Assembly (NCBI GenBank): GCA_903924465.1
Contig: CAIYBN010000118.1
Location: 1 to 56,879, forward strand
Reading direction: 5' to 3'
From: an uncultured Myxococcales bacterium
GTDB taxonomy: Bacteria; Myxococcota_A; UBA9042
Length of the DNA stretch: 56,879 nt
The notes under the pieces are model-generated. The model saw nothing but the letters and a program-made list of their open reading frames with translations. It was not told where the DNA came from and ran no database searches. A program made the position numbers and the translations under genes. Shown here in pieces: positions 16,784 to 25,438 of the stretch. Each line of letters starts with the position of its first letter. Position 1 is the first letter of the stretch.

Positions 16784-18508
16784 ATGGTCAAACTATCGAT
16801 TCAGGATAGCGAAGGCCGGACGACCGTCGTGCCACTGGCTGACGGCGAACTCGACATCGGCCGTAGCGACACCAACGCCATTTGCTTGACCGATCGCAAC
16901 GTCTCGCGACACCACGCCAAGCTGACGGTGGAAGGCTCGCGCGTTTGGATCGAGAACCTGCAGGCCTCGTGGGGCACCAAGCGCAACAAGTTGCTGATCC
17001 ACGAAAAGACCGAGCTCGCTGAAGGTGATGTTCTGCAAGTGGGCGACTACACGTTGGAAATTGAAGGCGAAGGCGGAGCAACCCGCGACACAGCGTTGCG
17101 CGATGACACGACCGTACGTACCGCCAAGGGTGTCGACAGCGCGACCGCGATGATCAGCTTGGGTGACGTTCCGGGTGGCGTGCCGACCGGCCCATCGACG
17201 CAAATCCCGGAAGCATCCCAGCCGCGCCTGGTGGTCGAAAGTGAAAACCTCCGCGGCTTGGAAGTGCGGATTACCAAAACGCCCATCGTCCTGGGACGGG
17301 TGCGCGAGCACGCCGATTTGGTGCTGGACCACCGGTCCATTTCCAAAGAGCACGCGCGGCTGACGCGGCTGAGCGGCGGGACGTGGCAAATCCTGGATTT
17401 GGGCAGCGCCAACGGCATCAAGGTCAACGGCGAGCCGTATTCCAAATGCGAAGTGCAGTCCGGCGACCGCATCGAACTGGGCCACGTGACGATGCGCTTC
17501 CTGGCATCCGGCGCACCCACGCCGAGCTTGGAAGACGTCGGCAATCCCAAACGCAGCAAGTTGCCGCTCGCGCTTGCCGTCGGTGCTGCCGCTGCGCTGT
17601 TCTCGATTGCGGTCGTTGTCGCGCTCACAGGCGGCAAGAAAGGCGATGCCGGGAGCAATGACGCCCTCGCTACGGCCAAGCCGGCGACGATTGCGCCGGA
17701 AGCCGCGATCCCGCCCGAAACGGCCGCCGATGCCGCTGCACCCGTCAGCCCGGACGTCCAGGCCGCGGAAGCGCCGCCCGTTCCCGCTGCGAAGCCCGCA
17801 GAGCCTGTGGCCGGCACGATCGCCGACGCACTGGCCAAGGCGGACGCCCTGCGCAAGTCCGGTGCGTACGACGAAGCACTGCAAACGCTACGGGCAGCGG
17901 ACACGACCAACCAGAACAACGCCCAGATTTCGTTGCGTATTCGCCAAATTGAAGCCGAAAAGAAATGGAAGTCGAAGCTGGACCAAGCGGAATCGCTGCT
18001 GGCGAAGGATCCGGCGACCGCATTGGAACGCGCGACGGAAGCCAAAGCGCATCTGGCCGTGGATGACCCGTTGACCGCGATCGCGGAGAAGGTCATCGAC
18101 GCGGCCAAGGCGGGAATCGCGGACAAGCACAAGGCAAGCAAGGTGGAGCCGAAGGGCAAGGTGGAGCCGACTGCGAACGCAAGGCCTGAGCCGGCTCCTG
18201 AAGGGAAGGCCACGGTGAAGCCCGAGCCAGCGGAAGTGAAAGCTGCGCCCGCGGCCAAGACCGGCAAGGACTTGTACGAAGACGGTCGCAGCGCGCAGAT
18301 GGAGGGCAAGACGGACGCGGCGATTGCCCTGTACCTGCAAGCCACCAAGGCGGGTTTTGGCAAGGCGCACAAGCAGTTGGCGCTGTTGTATCAGGCGCGC
18401 AATGACAAAGCGGGCTGCGCCAAGAACGCGAAGGCGTACCTGGAAAAGAATCCGTCTGCCGGCGATGCCGACGCGATGCAGCAATTGCTTGACAAGTGCT
18501 CGAACTAA
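16784..18508 (+). CDS. Membrane protein with two FHA domains and a C-terminal TPR/Sel1-like region
   Basis: A 574-residue protein. FHA domain 1 spans residues about 1-90 (ELDIGRSDTNAICL, NVSRHHAKL, WGTKRNK). FHA domain 2 spans about 150-245 (VLGRVREHADLVLD, SISKEHARL, SANGIKVNG). Both have the Gly-Arg, Ser-x-x-His and Asn/Gly positions that bind phosphothreonine. A single membrane span follows at about 265-285 (PLALAVGAAAALFSIAVVVA). Then comes an Ala/Pro-rich linker, a charged helical part with TPR-like repeats, a Lys/Glu/Pro segment, and a final Sel1/TPR-like pair. The FHA domains should face the cytoplasm and read Ser/Thr kinase signals. The open frame runs upstream to 16364, but the FHA fold begins at this ATG. 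Confidence 0.88.
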   Translation: MVKLSIQDSEGRTTVVPLADGELDIGRSDTNAICLTDRNVSRHHAKLTVEGSRVWIENLQASWGTKRNKLLIHEKTELAEGDVLQVGDYTLEIEGEGGATRDTALRDDTTVRTAKGVDSATAMISLGDVPGGVPTGPSTQIPEASQPRLVVESENLRGLEVRITKTPIVLGRVREHADLVLDHRSISKEHARLTRLSGGTWQILDLGSANGIKVNGEPYSKCEVQSGDRIELGHVTMRFLASGAPTPSLEDVGNPKRSKLPLALAVGAAAALFSIAVVVALTGGKKGDAGSNDALATAKPATIAPEAAIPPETAADAAAPVSPDVQAAEAPPVPAAKPAEPVAGTIADALAKADALRKSGAYDEALQTLRAADTTNQNNAQISLRIRQIEAEKKWKSKLDQAESLLAKDPATALERATEAKAHLAVDDPLTAIAEKVIDAAKAGIADKHKASKVEPKGKVEPTANARPEPAPEGKATVKPEPAEVKAAPAAKTGKDLYEDGRSAQMEGKTDAAIALYLQATKAGFGKAHKQLALLYQARNDKAGCAKNAKAYLEKNPSAGDADAMQQLLDKCSN

Positions 18509-18535
18509 CTCATTTTCCAATTGAACAGGACGGCC

Positions 18536-19684
18536 ATGATGCGTGATCCTCTGGCGCATGCTGTGGACACTTTGAGCCGGGACGAGGCGCGTCGACTCGC
18601 GTTGGAGTTGTTCATCGTCGGCTATGAAGGCACGACCCTGCCGCCGCGTTATGCCGATTGGCTGCGTGAGGGGCTGGGCGGCATCATTTTGTTCAAGCGC
18701 AATCTGACGTTTGATGCGAACGGCGCCATCGACACGGCCGCGTTGGCGGCGCACACCGAATCGCTGTTCGCGGCGGCGGAACAGTGCCCGTGGCAGAGTG
18801 CGCCGATCTTCAGCGCGGTCGATCAGGAAGGCGGACTCGTGGCGCGGTTGCGCAAGCCGTTCACCGAATTGCCGCCGATGCGCACGCTCGGCGAACACGG
18901 CGACGATGCGCTGATCGCCGCGGTCGGTCGGCAACTGGGCCGCGAATGCCTGGCCGCGGGTTTCAACCTCGATTTCACGCCGGTCCTCGACGTGGACACG
19001 AACCCGCAGAATCCGATCATCGGCAACCGCTCCTTTTCGCGCGATCCAGAACGCGTGGCGCATTTTGCCGGCGTGCTGCTGGACGGGCTGCAAGGTGCTG
19101 GCGTCCTGGGCTGTGGCAAGCACTTTCCCGGCCACGGCGATACCCAGGCCGACAGCCACCTGGAACTGCCGGTGCTGAACCACGATCTGCAGCGTCTCCA
19201 GGACATCGAGCTGGTGCCGTTTGCGCGATTGGCCGCGCGTCTGCCCATGGTCATGACCGCGCACGTGCTCTTTCGCGCGCTCGATCCTGTCTGGCCGGCA
19301 ACGGTCAGCCCGCCGATTCTGCGCCCCCTGCTGCGCGACTACTGCGGCTTCGACGGCGTGATCGTCAGCGACGATCTGGAAATGCACGGCATCGCTCAGG
19401 TGTTGCAACCTGCAGAAGCCGTACGGCGCGGCATCGAGGCGGGATGCGATTGTTTTCTGGTGTGTCGGCGACAGGATACGTTCGAATTGGCGTTGGTCGG
19501 CGCGATCGATGTGTTGCTCGGCTTGGACGGTCCAGCGCAACGGACACGCGCACTGGAGAGCGTTGCGCGGGTTCGCCGCCTCCGCGGACGTCTGGTGCGA
19601 CCGCATCCAACCGCCAATGGCATTGCCGCCGTACTGGACGATCCGTCAACGCGCACGTTGCGTGCCACGCTCGCGGGCTTGTAG
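18536..19684 (+). CDS. nagZ: Beta-N-acetylhexosaminidase, GH3, NagZ type
   Basis: A 382-residue glycoside hydrolase family 3 enzyme. It removes N-acetylglucosamine from recycled muropeptides in the cytoplasm. GGIILFKRNL, QEGGLVARL and NRSFSRDP are family motifs; GKHFPGHGDTQADSH holds the acid/base His-Asp pair; IVSDDLEMHGI holds the Asp nucleophile. There is no signal peptide, as expected for NagZ. I chose the ATG at 18536 because AGGA lies six bases upstream; a TTG at 18521 is less likely. The gene follows the FHA protein by 27 bases and precedes a CtpA-type protease. Confidence 0.92.
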   Translation: MMRDPLAHAVDTLSRDEARRLALELFIVGYEGTTLPPRYADWLREGLGGIILFKRNLTFDANGAIDTAALAAHTESLFAAAEQCPWQSAPIFSAVDQEGGLVARLRKPFTELPPMRTLGEHGDDALIAAVGRQLGRECLAAGFNLDFTPVLDVDTNPQNPIIGNRSFSRDPERVAHFAGVLLDGLQGAGVLGCGKHFPGHGDTQADSHLELPVLNHDLQRLQDIELVPFARLAARLPMVMTAHVLFRALDPVWPATVSPPILRPLLRDYCGFDGVIVSDDLEMHGIAQVLQPAEAVRRGIEAGCDCFLVCRRQDTFELALVGAIDVLLGLDGPAQRTRALESVARVRRLRGRLVRPHPTANGIAAVLDDPSTRTLRATLAGL

Positions 19685-19765
19685 CGGTTCAGCTTGCGCA
19701 GCAAGACCTCGGCTGGCAGTCTGCAACACAGGTATCCGCCGATCCGGCTACCAAAGGTGAACAAC

Positions 19766-21892
19766 GTGACGAAGTCTGAACTGCAAACAAACGCGCGTCC
19801 TCTGCGGCTGCGCTGGTTTTTGCTGACCCTTTTGGCCCTCGCTGCTTTGGCATGCAAACCCGCGCACGCGCCGGTTGCCGCGGCAGCCAAAGTCAAACCC
19901 GCCGGCCCGGCCACTGCTGCGGCGCCACAGACCGTCGATCCAGCGACCGACGAGGCGACGGCCACCGTTGCGGGTGCCGCGGGAACCGTCAAACACGTTG
20001 CAGCCGCAAAAGGTGACGACGAAGACGAAGACGAAGACAGCGACAACGAAGCGGATTACTGGAAAGGCATCCAATTTGACGTGCACAATTTTGATGAAGT
20101 CCTCGACTACGTGTCGACCTACTACATCGACGCCACGAGCGATCGCAAACGCGCTTGGATTGAAGCCGCGAATTTTGCCCTGCTGTCGCTGGAACCGGCT
20201 GTCGAGCTGTTGCCGGACGCATTTTTCCAGCAGCGCAAAGGCACGCCCGATGAAGAAGGCCGGCTGGACGGCACGGCGGCGGCGTTCCAGTGCAACGGCA
20301 ACGCGCTGGTTGGCATCGTCCTGCACACGTTGCCGAGCGATGACTACCTGAAGGCGCATCGGCCAGTGCGCAAGAAAGGGCGCTTGAGCAATGAGGAAGT
20401 TCTGGCGCTGCGCGAGAAATACAAGGCGCGGGCGAACCTGTACAACGAGACGTGGGACAAGCTGAGCTTTGACCGTCCCGAGTTCGACTGCGTGATGGCG
20501 TATGCGACCAAGGAGATCAAGGCCTATCTGGCGAAGAATCCGCCGCCGCCGAAGCTGAGCAAGGAAGCGGCGAAGGCAGCCAAGGTTGCGGCGGACAAGG
20601 CAGCCGCCGAGAAGGCAGCAGCAGCGAAAGCAGCGACGAAAGGCCCGGACGGCAAGCCCGCGGCGGCGAAAGATGGCGACGTTCCGGACGCGCCCAAGCT
20701 GCAGCCTGACCTGAACCGCGCTTGGCTCGCGGCCGCGCAAGGGTACCTGTATGCGCTGGATCCGCATTCGTCGGTCATCGCGCGGCGGGCTTGGGACAAG
20801 TCGACGCAGGACACGCAGGACAACAGCTTCGAGGGCATCGGCGCGGTGCTGACGCAGCGGGATGACTTGACCATCATCGAGAATCCCATGGAAGGCCGCC
20901 CGGCGTGGAAGGCCGGTTTGCGCGCAGGCGACATCATCCACAAGGTCGACGGCAACGAGGTCGCGGGCCTGTTGCTGACCAAGGTCGTCAAGCAAATCCG
21001 CGGCAAGCGCAACACCGTGGTCACGCTGACGATCAGCCGCGAATCTGATCCCGAGCCCAAGGACTACGCCATCACCCGCGAGCACATCGACGTCAAAAAC
21101 GTCGACGGCAGCTTGGTCAAGGAATACGGCGGTGTCGCGACGGTGAAGATGAACGGCTTCATCCCGCAAAGCGTCACGGATCTGCGCGACATGATTACCA
21201 AACTGGAGAAGCAGGCGCCGGGCGGCAAGTTGAACGGCTTGATCCTGGACTTGCGCAACAACTCTGGCGGGCTTTTGGACAAGGCGATCAAGATCGCGGA
21301 CCTGTTCCTCGCCAAAGGCCGGATCGTCAGCGTCAAGAGCCGGCGTAAAGCGGAAGAAGTGCACGAAGCCGCGCCTTCACCGAGCGACTACGGCTATCCG
21401 CTGGTGGTGCTGGTGAGCGATGGCTCGGCCTCGGCGTCGGAAATCGTCGCGAGCGCGCTGCAGGACAACAAGCGTGGCCTCGTCGTCGGCCTGCGGACGT
21501 TTGGCAAGGCAAGCGTGCAGACGCTCTTTGAACCCGCGCTGCATCAAGATTACTACATCAAGCTGACGATCGCCCGGTACTACGCGCCGTCGGGCTACAC
21601 GTTGCAAGTCGTCGGCGTGACGCCGGATGTCGAGGTCGCGCCGGAAGGGGACGGCAAGATTCCGGTCGGGTTCCGCGAAGAGAACCTGAACAACCATTTG
21701 GTGCCCATCCAGGGAACGCAGAAGTCGCCGTGGGCGGATCAGATGCCGGCGCTCGACAAGTGCGTCAAGGAAACCGGCAAGGCGGATGCGATCGCCAAGC
21801 GCGAACCGAAACCGCAGATTCACCCGGACTACCAGCTGCTGCGGGCGGCGGATTACGTGACGTGCATCGGCAAGCTCGGCTTGGCGCAGTAA
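19766..21892 (+). CDS. C-terminal processing protease lipoprotein (S41, PDZ)
   Basis: A 708-residue S41 peptidase. I chose the GTG at 19766, which follows AAAGGTGA by six bases; the frame extends to 19694 but without support. The signal peptide ends in LAALAC, a usable lipobox, then an Ala/Pro-rich linker and a short acidic run (DDEDEDEDSDNE). The N-terminal helical region has an Ala/Lys-rich insertion around 265-305 (coiled). The PDZ domain begins at FEGIGAVLTQRDD. The catalytic Ser556 is in GSASASEI and Lys581 in TFGKASVQ, 25 residues later, the spacing seen in E. coli Prc. It would cut envelope proteins at their C-termini. It follows nagZ by 81 bases. Confidence 0.9.
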   Translation: MTKSELQTNARPLRLRWFLLTLLALAALACKPAHAPVAAAAKVKPAGPATAAAPQTVDPATDEATATVAGAAGTVKHVAAAKGDDEDEDEDSDNEADYWKGIQFDVHNFDEVLDYVSTYYIDATSDRKRAWIEAANFALLSLEPAVELLPDAFFQQRKGTPDEEGRLDGTAAAFQCNGNALVGIVLHTLPSDDYLKAHRPVRKKGRLSNEEVLALREKYKARANLYNETWDKLSFDRPEFDCVMAYATKEIKAYLAKNPPPPKLSKEAAKAAKVAADKAAAEKAAAAKAATKGPDGKPAAAKDGDVPDAPKLQPDLNRAWLAAAQGYLYALDPHSSVIARRAWDKSTQDTQDNSFEGIGAVLTQRDDLTIIENPMEGRPAWKAGLRAGDIIHKVDGNEVAGLLLTKVVKQIRGKRNTVVTLTISRESDPEPKDYAITREHIDVKNVDGSLVKEYGGVATVKMNGFIPQSVTDLRDMITKLEKQAPGGKLNGLILDLRNNSGGLLDKAIKIADLFLAKGRIVSVKSRRKAEEVHEAAPSPSDYGYPLVVLVSDGSASASEIVASALQDNKRGLVVGLRTFGKASVQTLFEPALHQDYYIKLTIARYYAPSGYTLQVVGVTPDVEVAPEGDGKIPVGFREENLNNHLVPIQGTQKSPWADQMPALDKCVKETGKADAIAKREPKPQIHPDYQLLRAADYVTCIGKLGLAQ

Positions 21893-22186
21893 GTTCGGCC
21901 GCTCCGGGAGCCGCCCGTGCAAGCGCTGGTGCGGGAACTCGCAGAACGCCCGCGCACGCAGCCATGCTGGAAAGCCGAACGCCGCGGTGCGTGGCGAGTT
22001 GCAGCGTCCAGTTTCTGACAACGCTGTTTCAGAATTCGCCATGTGAACTTCCGCGGCCGCCGATTCTGGATGCAAGGCGCAAGCCCGAATCGGCCCGAAG
22101 GCGCCCTGCGCGGTCGGTGAGGGCCAATTCGGGTGCAGCAACGCAGAAATGCGCCAGAAGCGGCCGAGCGCGCCGTCACGCACACC
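21893..22186. other. Intergenic stretch before the tRNA promoter
   Basis: About 290 bases with no supported gene after the CtpA-type protease. A short self-complementary GCTC-CGG-GAGC sits just after the stop, but no U-run follows it. The promoter of the tRNA follows. Confidence 0.4.
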
Positions 22187-22214
22187 TTGACCACGGGCCA
22201 CATTCGTGTATCCT
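22187..22214 (+). promoter_or_regulatory. Sigma-70-type promoter of tRNA-Cys
   Basis: TTGACC at 22187-22192 and TATCCT at 22209-22214 are separated by 16 bases. The predicted transcript start is near 22221, about eight bases before the mature tRNA. This is the clearest promoter in the window and shows that a standard housekeeping sigma factor is used. Confidence 0.7.
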
Positions 22215-22228
22215 GTTCCGCGCCTTGC

Positions 22229-22299
22229 GGCGGCATGGCCAAGTGGTAAGGCAGAGGACTGCAAATCCTCCATCCCCGGTTCGAATCCGGGTGCCGCCT
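22229..22299 (+). tRNA. tRNA-Cys (GCA)
   Basis: The acceptor stem GGCGGCA (22229-22235) pairs with TGCCGCC (22292-22298), with T at 22299 as the discriminator base. The D arm GCC...GGC, anticodon stem GAGGA/TCCTC, anticodon GCA at 22261-22263, and T arm CCCGG-TTCGAAT-CCGGG are all present. The anticodon reads Cys codons UGC/UGU. The next bases are CCG, so the CCA end is not encoded and must be added by the nucleotidyltransferase. Confidence 0.95.
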
Positions 22300-22607
22300 C
22301 CGGAATCGCCCCTCCCTGAGCCATTCAGCTCAGCGACGGCGGTTCCTCAGAACGTCGATCGGCTGATCGACATTCTGTTGTGCGTGATGCAGTTCTTGGC
22401 ATCGCGCCCTCCGCGTTCGTGGCCCCCAAACGGGAACTCCACGCGCGGCTGCTCCGACGGACTCTGGCTCCACGCCACAGACTGGGCTCGGTGCAGGTCT
22501 GCAGTCAGTTGCTTCGGCGGCTGAAAGCTGACCGGGGTGCGGACCATCCAAGACCAGATGCGCGCAAAGTGTCTGAAACGACGGTGCTTTTTTCGATGCT
22601 GCAAGTG
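22300..22607. other. Intergenic region between tRNA-Cys and rimP
   Basis: About 310 bases that should hold the tRNA terminator and the promoter of the rimP operon. A seven-base-pair hairpin is at 22354-22371, listed separately. I see no clear promoter. Open frames on both strands here have no support. Confidence 0.4.
22354..22371 (+). terminator. Possible terminator after tRNA-Cys
   Basis: GTCGATC and GATCGAC pair around the loop GGCT, followed by ATTCTGTTGTG, which is only partly U-rich. It lies about 55 bases past the tRNA. The stem is short and the U-run broken, so this is a weak candidate. Confidence 0.3.
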
Positions 22608-23273
22608 ATGACGACGCCCAATAGCAAGACGACGGCGAACCCGAAGCGCGACGCGCTGGCGGAACGTTTGGCGGCGTATTTTTCGCCGCGGGTGGCGGAA
22701 CTGGGCTTGGATCTCCTGCAATTGCGCCTCCTGGGCGCCCGCGGTGCGATGCGGCTGGATGTGCGCATCGATCGCCAGGCCGGTCACGGCGCGGTGCGGT
22801 TGAACGACTGCCGGCGCGTGTCCCGGTTGCTGAGCACGCAGCTCGACGCATTTGAGGCGGAAGGCAACGCGGATCTGACGATCGACGGCGCGTACGAACT
22901 GGAAGTTTCCAGCCCGGGCATGGATCGCGTCCTGCGCCACGAAGCTGATTTTCAACGGTTTCTTGGAATGACTGCCAAGCTGATCGCGCGCCGCGAAGGT
23001 GTGCAGGAATCGGTGATCGGCGTGCTGGAGAGCTGCGAAGACGGCGCATTGACGATCGATCTCGGCAAGAAGAAGCCGCGGAAAGTCGTCAGCCTGAGCG
23101 ACATTGCCCAGGCGAATCTGGCACCTACGTTTGCCGAATGGCTGGCGTTGGGCGAAAAACTGAAACGCGAAAGCGCACAGTTGGGTGAAGCCGAGTCAGT
23201 CGAAGCGACGGACTTGGATGGCGAAGCGTTGGACGACGACGCGGACGATCTGGACGACCAGACGGTCGACTGA
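22608..23273 (+). CDS. rimP: Ribosome maturation factor RimP with acidic tail
   Basis: A protein of about 221 residues needed for 30S subunit maturation. ELGLDLLQLRLLGARG, RLDVRIDR and AYELEVSSPGMDRVL are the RimP signature regions; the Sm-like C-terminal domain follows (VIGVLESCEDGALTIDL). The protein is longer than the usual 150-160 residues because of a very acidic tail ending DDDADDLDDQTVD. The start is uncertain: ATG at 22608 or at 22596 (MLQV first); neither has a good ribosome binding site. It is the first gene of the rimP-nusA-ylxR-infB-rbfA-truB operon. Confidence 0.88.
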   Translation: MTTPNSKTTANPKRDALAERLAAYFSPRVAELGLDLLQLRLLGARGAMRLDVRIDRQAGHGAVRLNDCRRVSRLLSTQLDAFEAEGNADLTIDGAYELEVSSPGMDRVLRHEADFQRFLGMTAKLIARREGVQESVIGVLESCEDGALTIDLGKKKPRKVVSLSDIAQANLAPTFAEWLALGEKLKRESAQLGEAESVEATDLDGEALDDDADDLDDQTVD

Positions 23274-23300
23274 ACGGCGATTTTTGTAAGGAGTGACCCT

Positions 23301-24806
23301 ATGTTGGCAGCAAACCTGAATCCAATTATCGACCAGGTGTCGAAGGAAAAGAGCATCGACCGGTCCATCCTGGTTGAGGCGCTTGAACAGGGCATTCTGT
23401 CGGCAGCGAAGAAGATCTTCGGTCACGGCCGCGAGTTGGAAGCCAAGTACAACGTGGACATCGGCCAGGTTGAGCTGATGCTGTACATGGTCGTGGTCGA
23501 CGACGGCGCGATCGAGAACACCGAGCGCGAACTGGGCTGGTCGACGGCGCAGCTCATCGATCCGGACGTGCAGATTGGCGACGAATTGGGCTTCCAGATC
23601 TTCTACCTGGATCGCGATCGTTTGAGCGCGGAAGAGGAAGATCGCAAGTATGGCGACATCCTGAACATCAAGACGGCGCGACAGCAGTTCGGCCGCATCG
23701 CCGCGACGACGGCCAAGCAGGTCATCACCCAGCGCGTGCGCGACGCCGAGCGCGACGTGGTGTTCAACGAGTACAAGGATCGCAAGGGCGAGCTGGTCAC
23801 CGGCATCACGCGGCGCTTCGAGCGCGGCAACGTGATTGTCGACCTCGGCCGCGCTGAAGCCGTGCTGCCGATGCGCGAGCAGATGTTCCGCGAGTCCTAC
23901 CGCGCCGGCGACCGCGTGCAGGCGTACGTCAAGGACATCAAGCGCGATGCCCGTGGCCCGCAAATCATCCTGTCGCGCACGGATCCGCGCTTGATCGAGA
24001 AGCTGTTTGAGCTGGAAGTGCCGGAGATTTATGAAGGCATCGTCAAAATCATGGCCGTGGCCCGCGAGCCGGGTGAGCGCGCCAAGATTGCCGTGGCGTC
24101 CAAGGACACGGATGTCGATCCGGTCGGCGCCTGCGTGGGCATGAAAGGCTCGCGTGTTCAGGCAGTTGTGCAGGAGCTCAAGGGCGAGAAGATCGACATC
24201 GTGCCGTGGAGCCCGGACATCGCCAAGTTCGTGTGCAACGCGATTCAACCGGCGGAAGTGAGCCGCGTGCTCATCGACGAGGACAACCAGACCATCGAGC
24301 TCATCGTGCCGGACGACCAGCTGAGCTTGGCCATCGGCCGCCGCGGTCAGAATGTGCGCTTGGCGTCCAAGCTGGTCGGCTGGAAGATCGACATGCAGTC
24401 GGAAGGCAAGATCGAGGAGATGAAGAAGATGCTCGGCGAAGCGCTGATCGTCGTTCCTGGCCTCGACGAGTCGCTGATTTCCTACATGTTCAAGCTGGGT
24501 TACCATAGCCCGGACAATTTGCTGAACGCGCACGGCGAGGATCTGGCGGGCATTCCGGGCATCTCGGAAGAAATGGCCATGCAGATTCAGCAGATCGCGT
24601 TTGAGGTGAAGAAGCAGCGCGATGAAGACGTCCGCAACGCCCGCGAGCAGGCTGCCCAAGCGGCGGCGATTGCCGCGGCGGCGGTGGCGGCGACGGAAGC
24701 CATGGATGCTGCGGTTGAGGAAGTCGCGGCGGAGATCGCCTCGGCAGAGAGTGCTGTGGCAGACACGAGCGGCGAGGACATCGCTGCAGCGGGCGCCTCG
24801 GCGTGA
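23301..24806 (+). CDS. nusA: Transcription termination/antitermination protein NusA
   Basis: A 501-residue NusA with AAGGAG eight bases before the ATG. The N-terminal RNA-polymerase-binding domain is residues 1 to about 150. The S1 domain ([22 protein letters not shown]) follows, then KH1 ([15 protein letters not shown]) and KH2 ([15 protein letters not shown]). A helix-hairpin-helix-like part ([17 protein letters not shown]) lies near 405-425, and the last 65 residues are Ala/Glu-rich and probably disordered or helical. NusA binds RNA polymerase and controls pausing, termination and antitermination. The last four bases (GTGA) overlap the GTG start of ylxR. Confidence 0.96.
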   Translation: MLAANLNPIIDQVSKEKSIDRSILVEALEQGILSAAKKIFGHGRELEAKYNVDIGQVELMLYMVVVDDGAIENTERELGWSTAQLIDPDVQIGDELGFQIFYLDRDRLSAEEEDRKYGDILNIKTARQQFGRIAATTAKQVITQRVRDAERDVVFNEYKDRKGELVTGITRRFERGNVIVDLGRAEAVLPMREQMFRESYRAGDRVQAYVKDIKRDARGPQIILSRTDPRLIEKLFELEVPEIYEGIVKIMAVAREPGERAKIAVASKDTDVDPVGACVGMKGSRVQAVVQELKGEKIDIVPWSPDIAKFVCNAIQPAEVSRVLIDEDNQTIELIVPDDQLSLAIGRRGQNVRLASKLVGWKIDMQSEGKIEEMKKMLGEALIVVPGLDESLISYMFKLGYHSPDNLLNAHGEDLAGIPGISEEMAMQIQQIAFEVKKQRDEDVRNAREQAAQAAAIAAAAVAATEAMDAAVEEVAAEIASAESAVADTSGEDIAAAGASA

Positions 24807-25438
24807 AAACGCGATCGGACGTGACGCGGACTTGCATGGCATGCAGGTCGCGGCGGCCGGTCAACGAATTGCTGGGCTTGGCGGTGATCGATGGTCACCT
24901 GCAAGTCGTGAAGCTGGCAGGACGAGCAATCGGGCCTGCGCAAGACGGGAAAGGCGGCGAAAGTCGCCTGGATCGGAGTGGCAAGGGCAGCAACTGCTGC
25001 CAGACCAGGAAGTGTGCCGAAAGGGCCGTCAGCGCATTGTTGCGCCTCGGTCGTCGGCACGGAACGACGGCCGCCGAACATCCGGCGGTCCCACTGTTGC
25101 GCCAGGCGGCCGAGGAGGCTGAACGGCGTGGGCAGCTGCGGACCGCAGGACTCGCGCGCCGGGGCATCGAAGCCGGAACGGACGTTCTGGTGAATGCCTG
25201 GAGTGCCGCCGCGGCGCAGTGCCGGTCAGCTCTGGAAACAGACACGACTGGTCGGGCACCCGGTGGGCAGCGCGGAAAACGCGCACGGGAGCGGGACCTT
25301 GGCTGTTGCGACGACAACTCTGACTGTAAAGGACCTCGCGCGCGAGTTGAACATGACGGACGTGGAGCTGATGGCCAAGGCGAAAGCCGGCGGCACCATG
25401 CTCTCGACGTTTTCGCGCCTGACTCCAGCCGATGCTGA
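24803..25438 (+). CDS. ylxR: YlxR family (DUF448) RNA-binding protein with long C-terminal extension
   Basis: A 211-residue protein starting with GTG overlapped by the nusA stop. [20 protein letters not shown] is the DUF448 start, and the later C-x-x-x-x-C part ([19 protein letters not shown]) completes the domain, though the usual GRGAYVC stretch is divergent and carries an insertion. YlxR alone is about 90 residues. The remaining 110 may be a degenerate L7Ae-like domain ([18 protein letters not shown] style), as in the fused proteins of some proteobacteria, but this is weak. The frame runs about 140 bases into infB, which is read in another frame. Small nucleoid- or RNA-binding roles have been reported for YlxR. 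Confidence 0.82.
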   Translation: MKTRSDVTRTCMACRSRRPVNELLGLAVIDGHLQVVKLAGRAIGPAQDGKGGESRLDRSGKGSNCCQTRKCAERAVSALLRLGRRHGTTAAEHPAVPLLRQAAEEAERRGQLRTAGLARRGIEAGTDVLVNAWSAAAAQCRSALETDTTGRAPGGQRGKRARERDLGCCDDNSDCKGPRARVEHDGRGADGQGESRRHHALDVFAPDSSRC

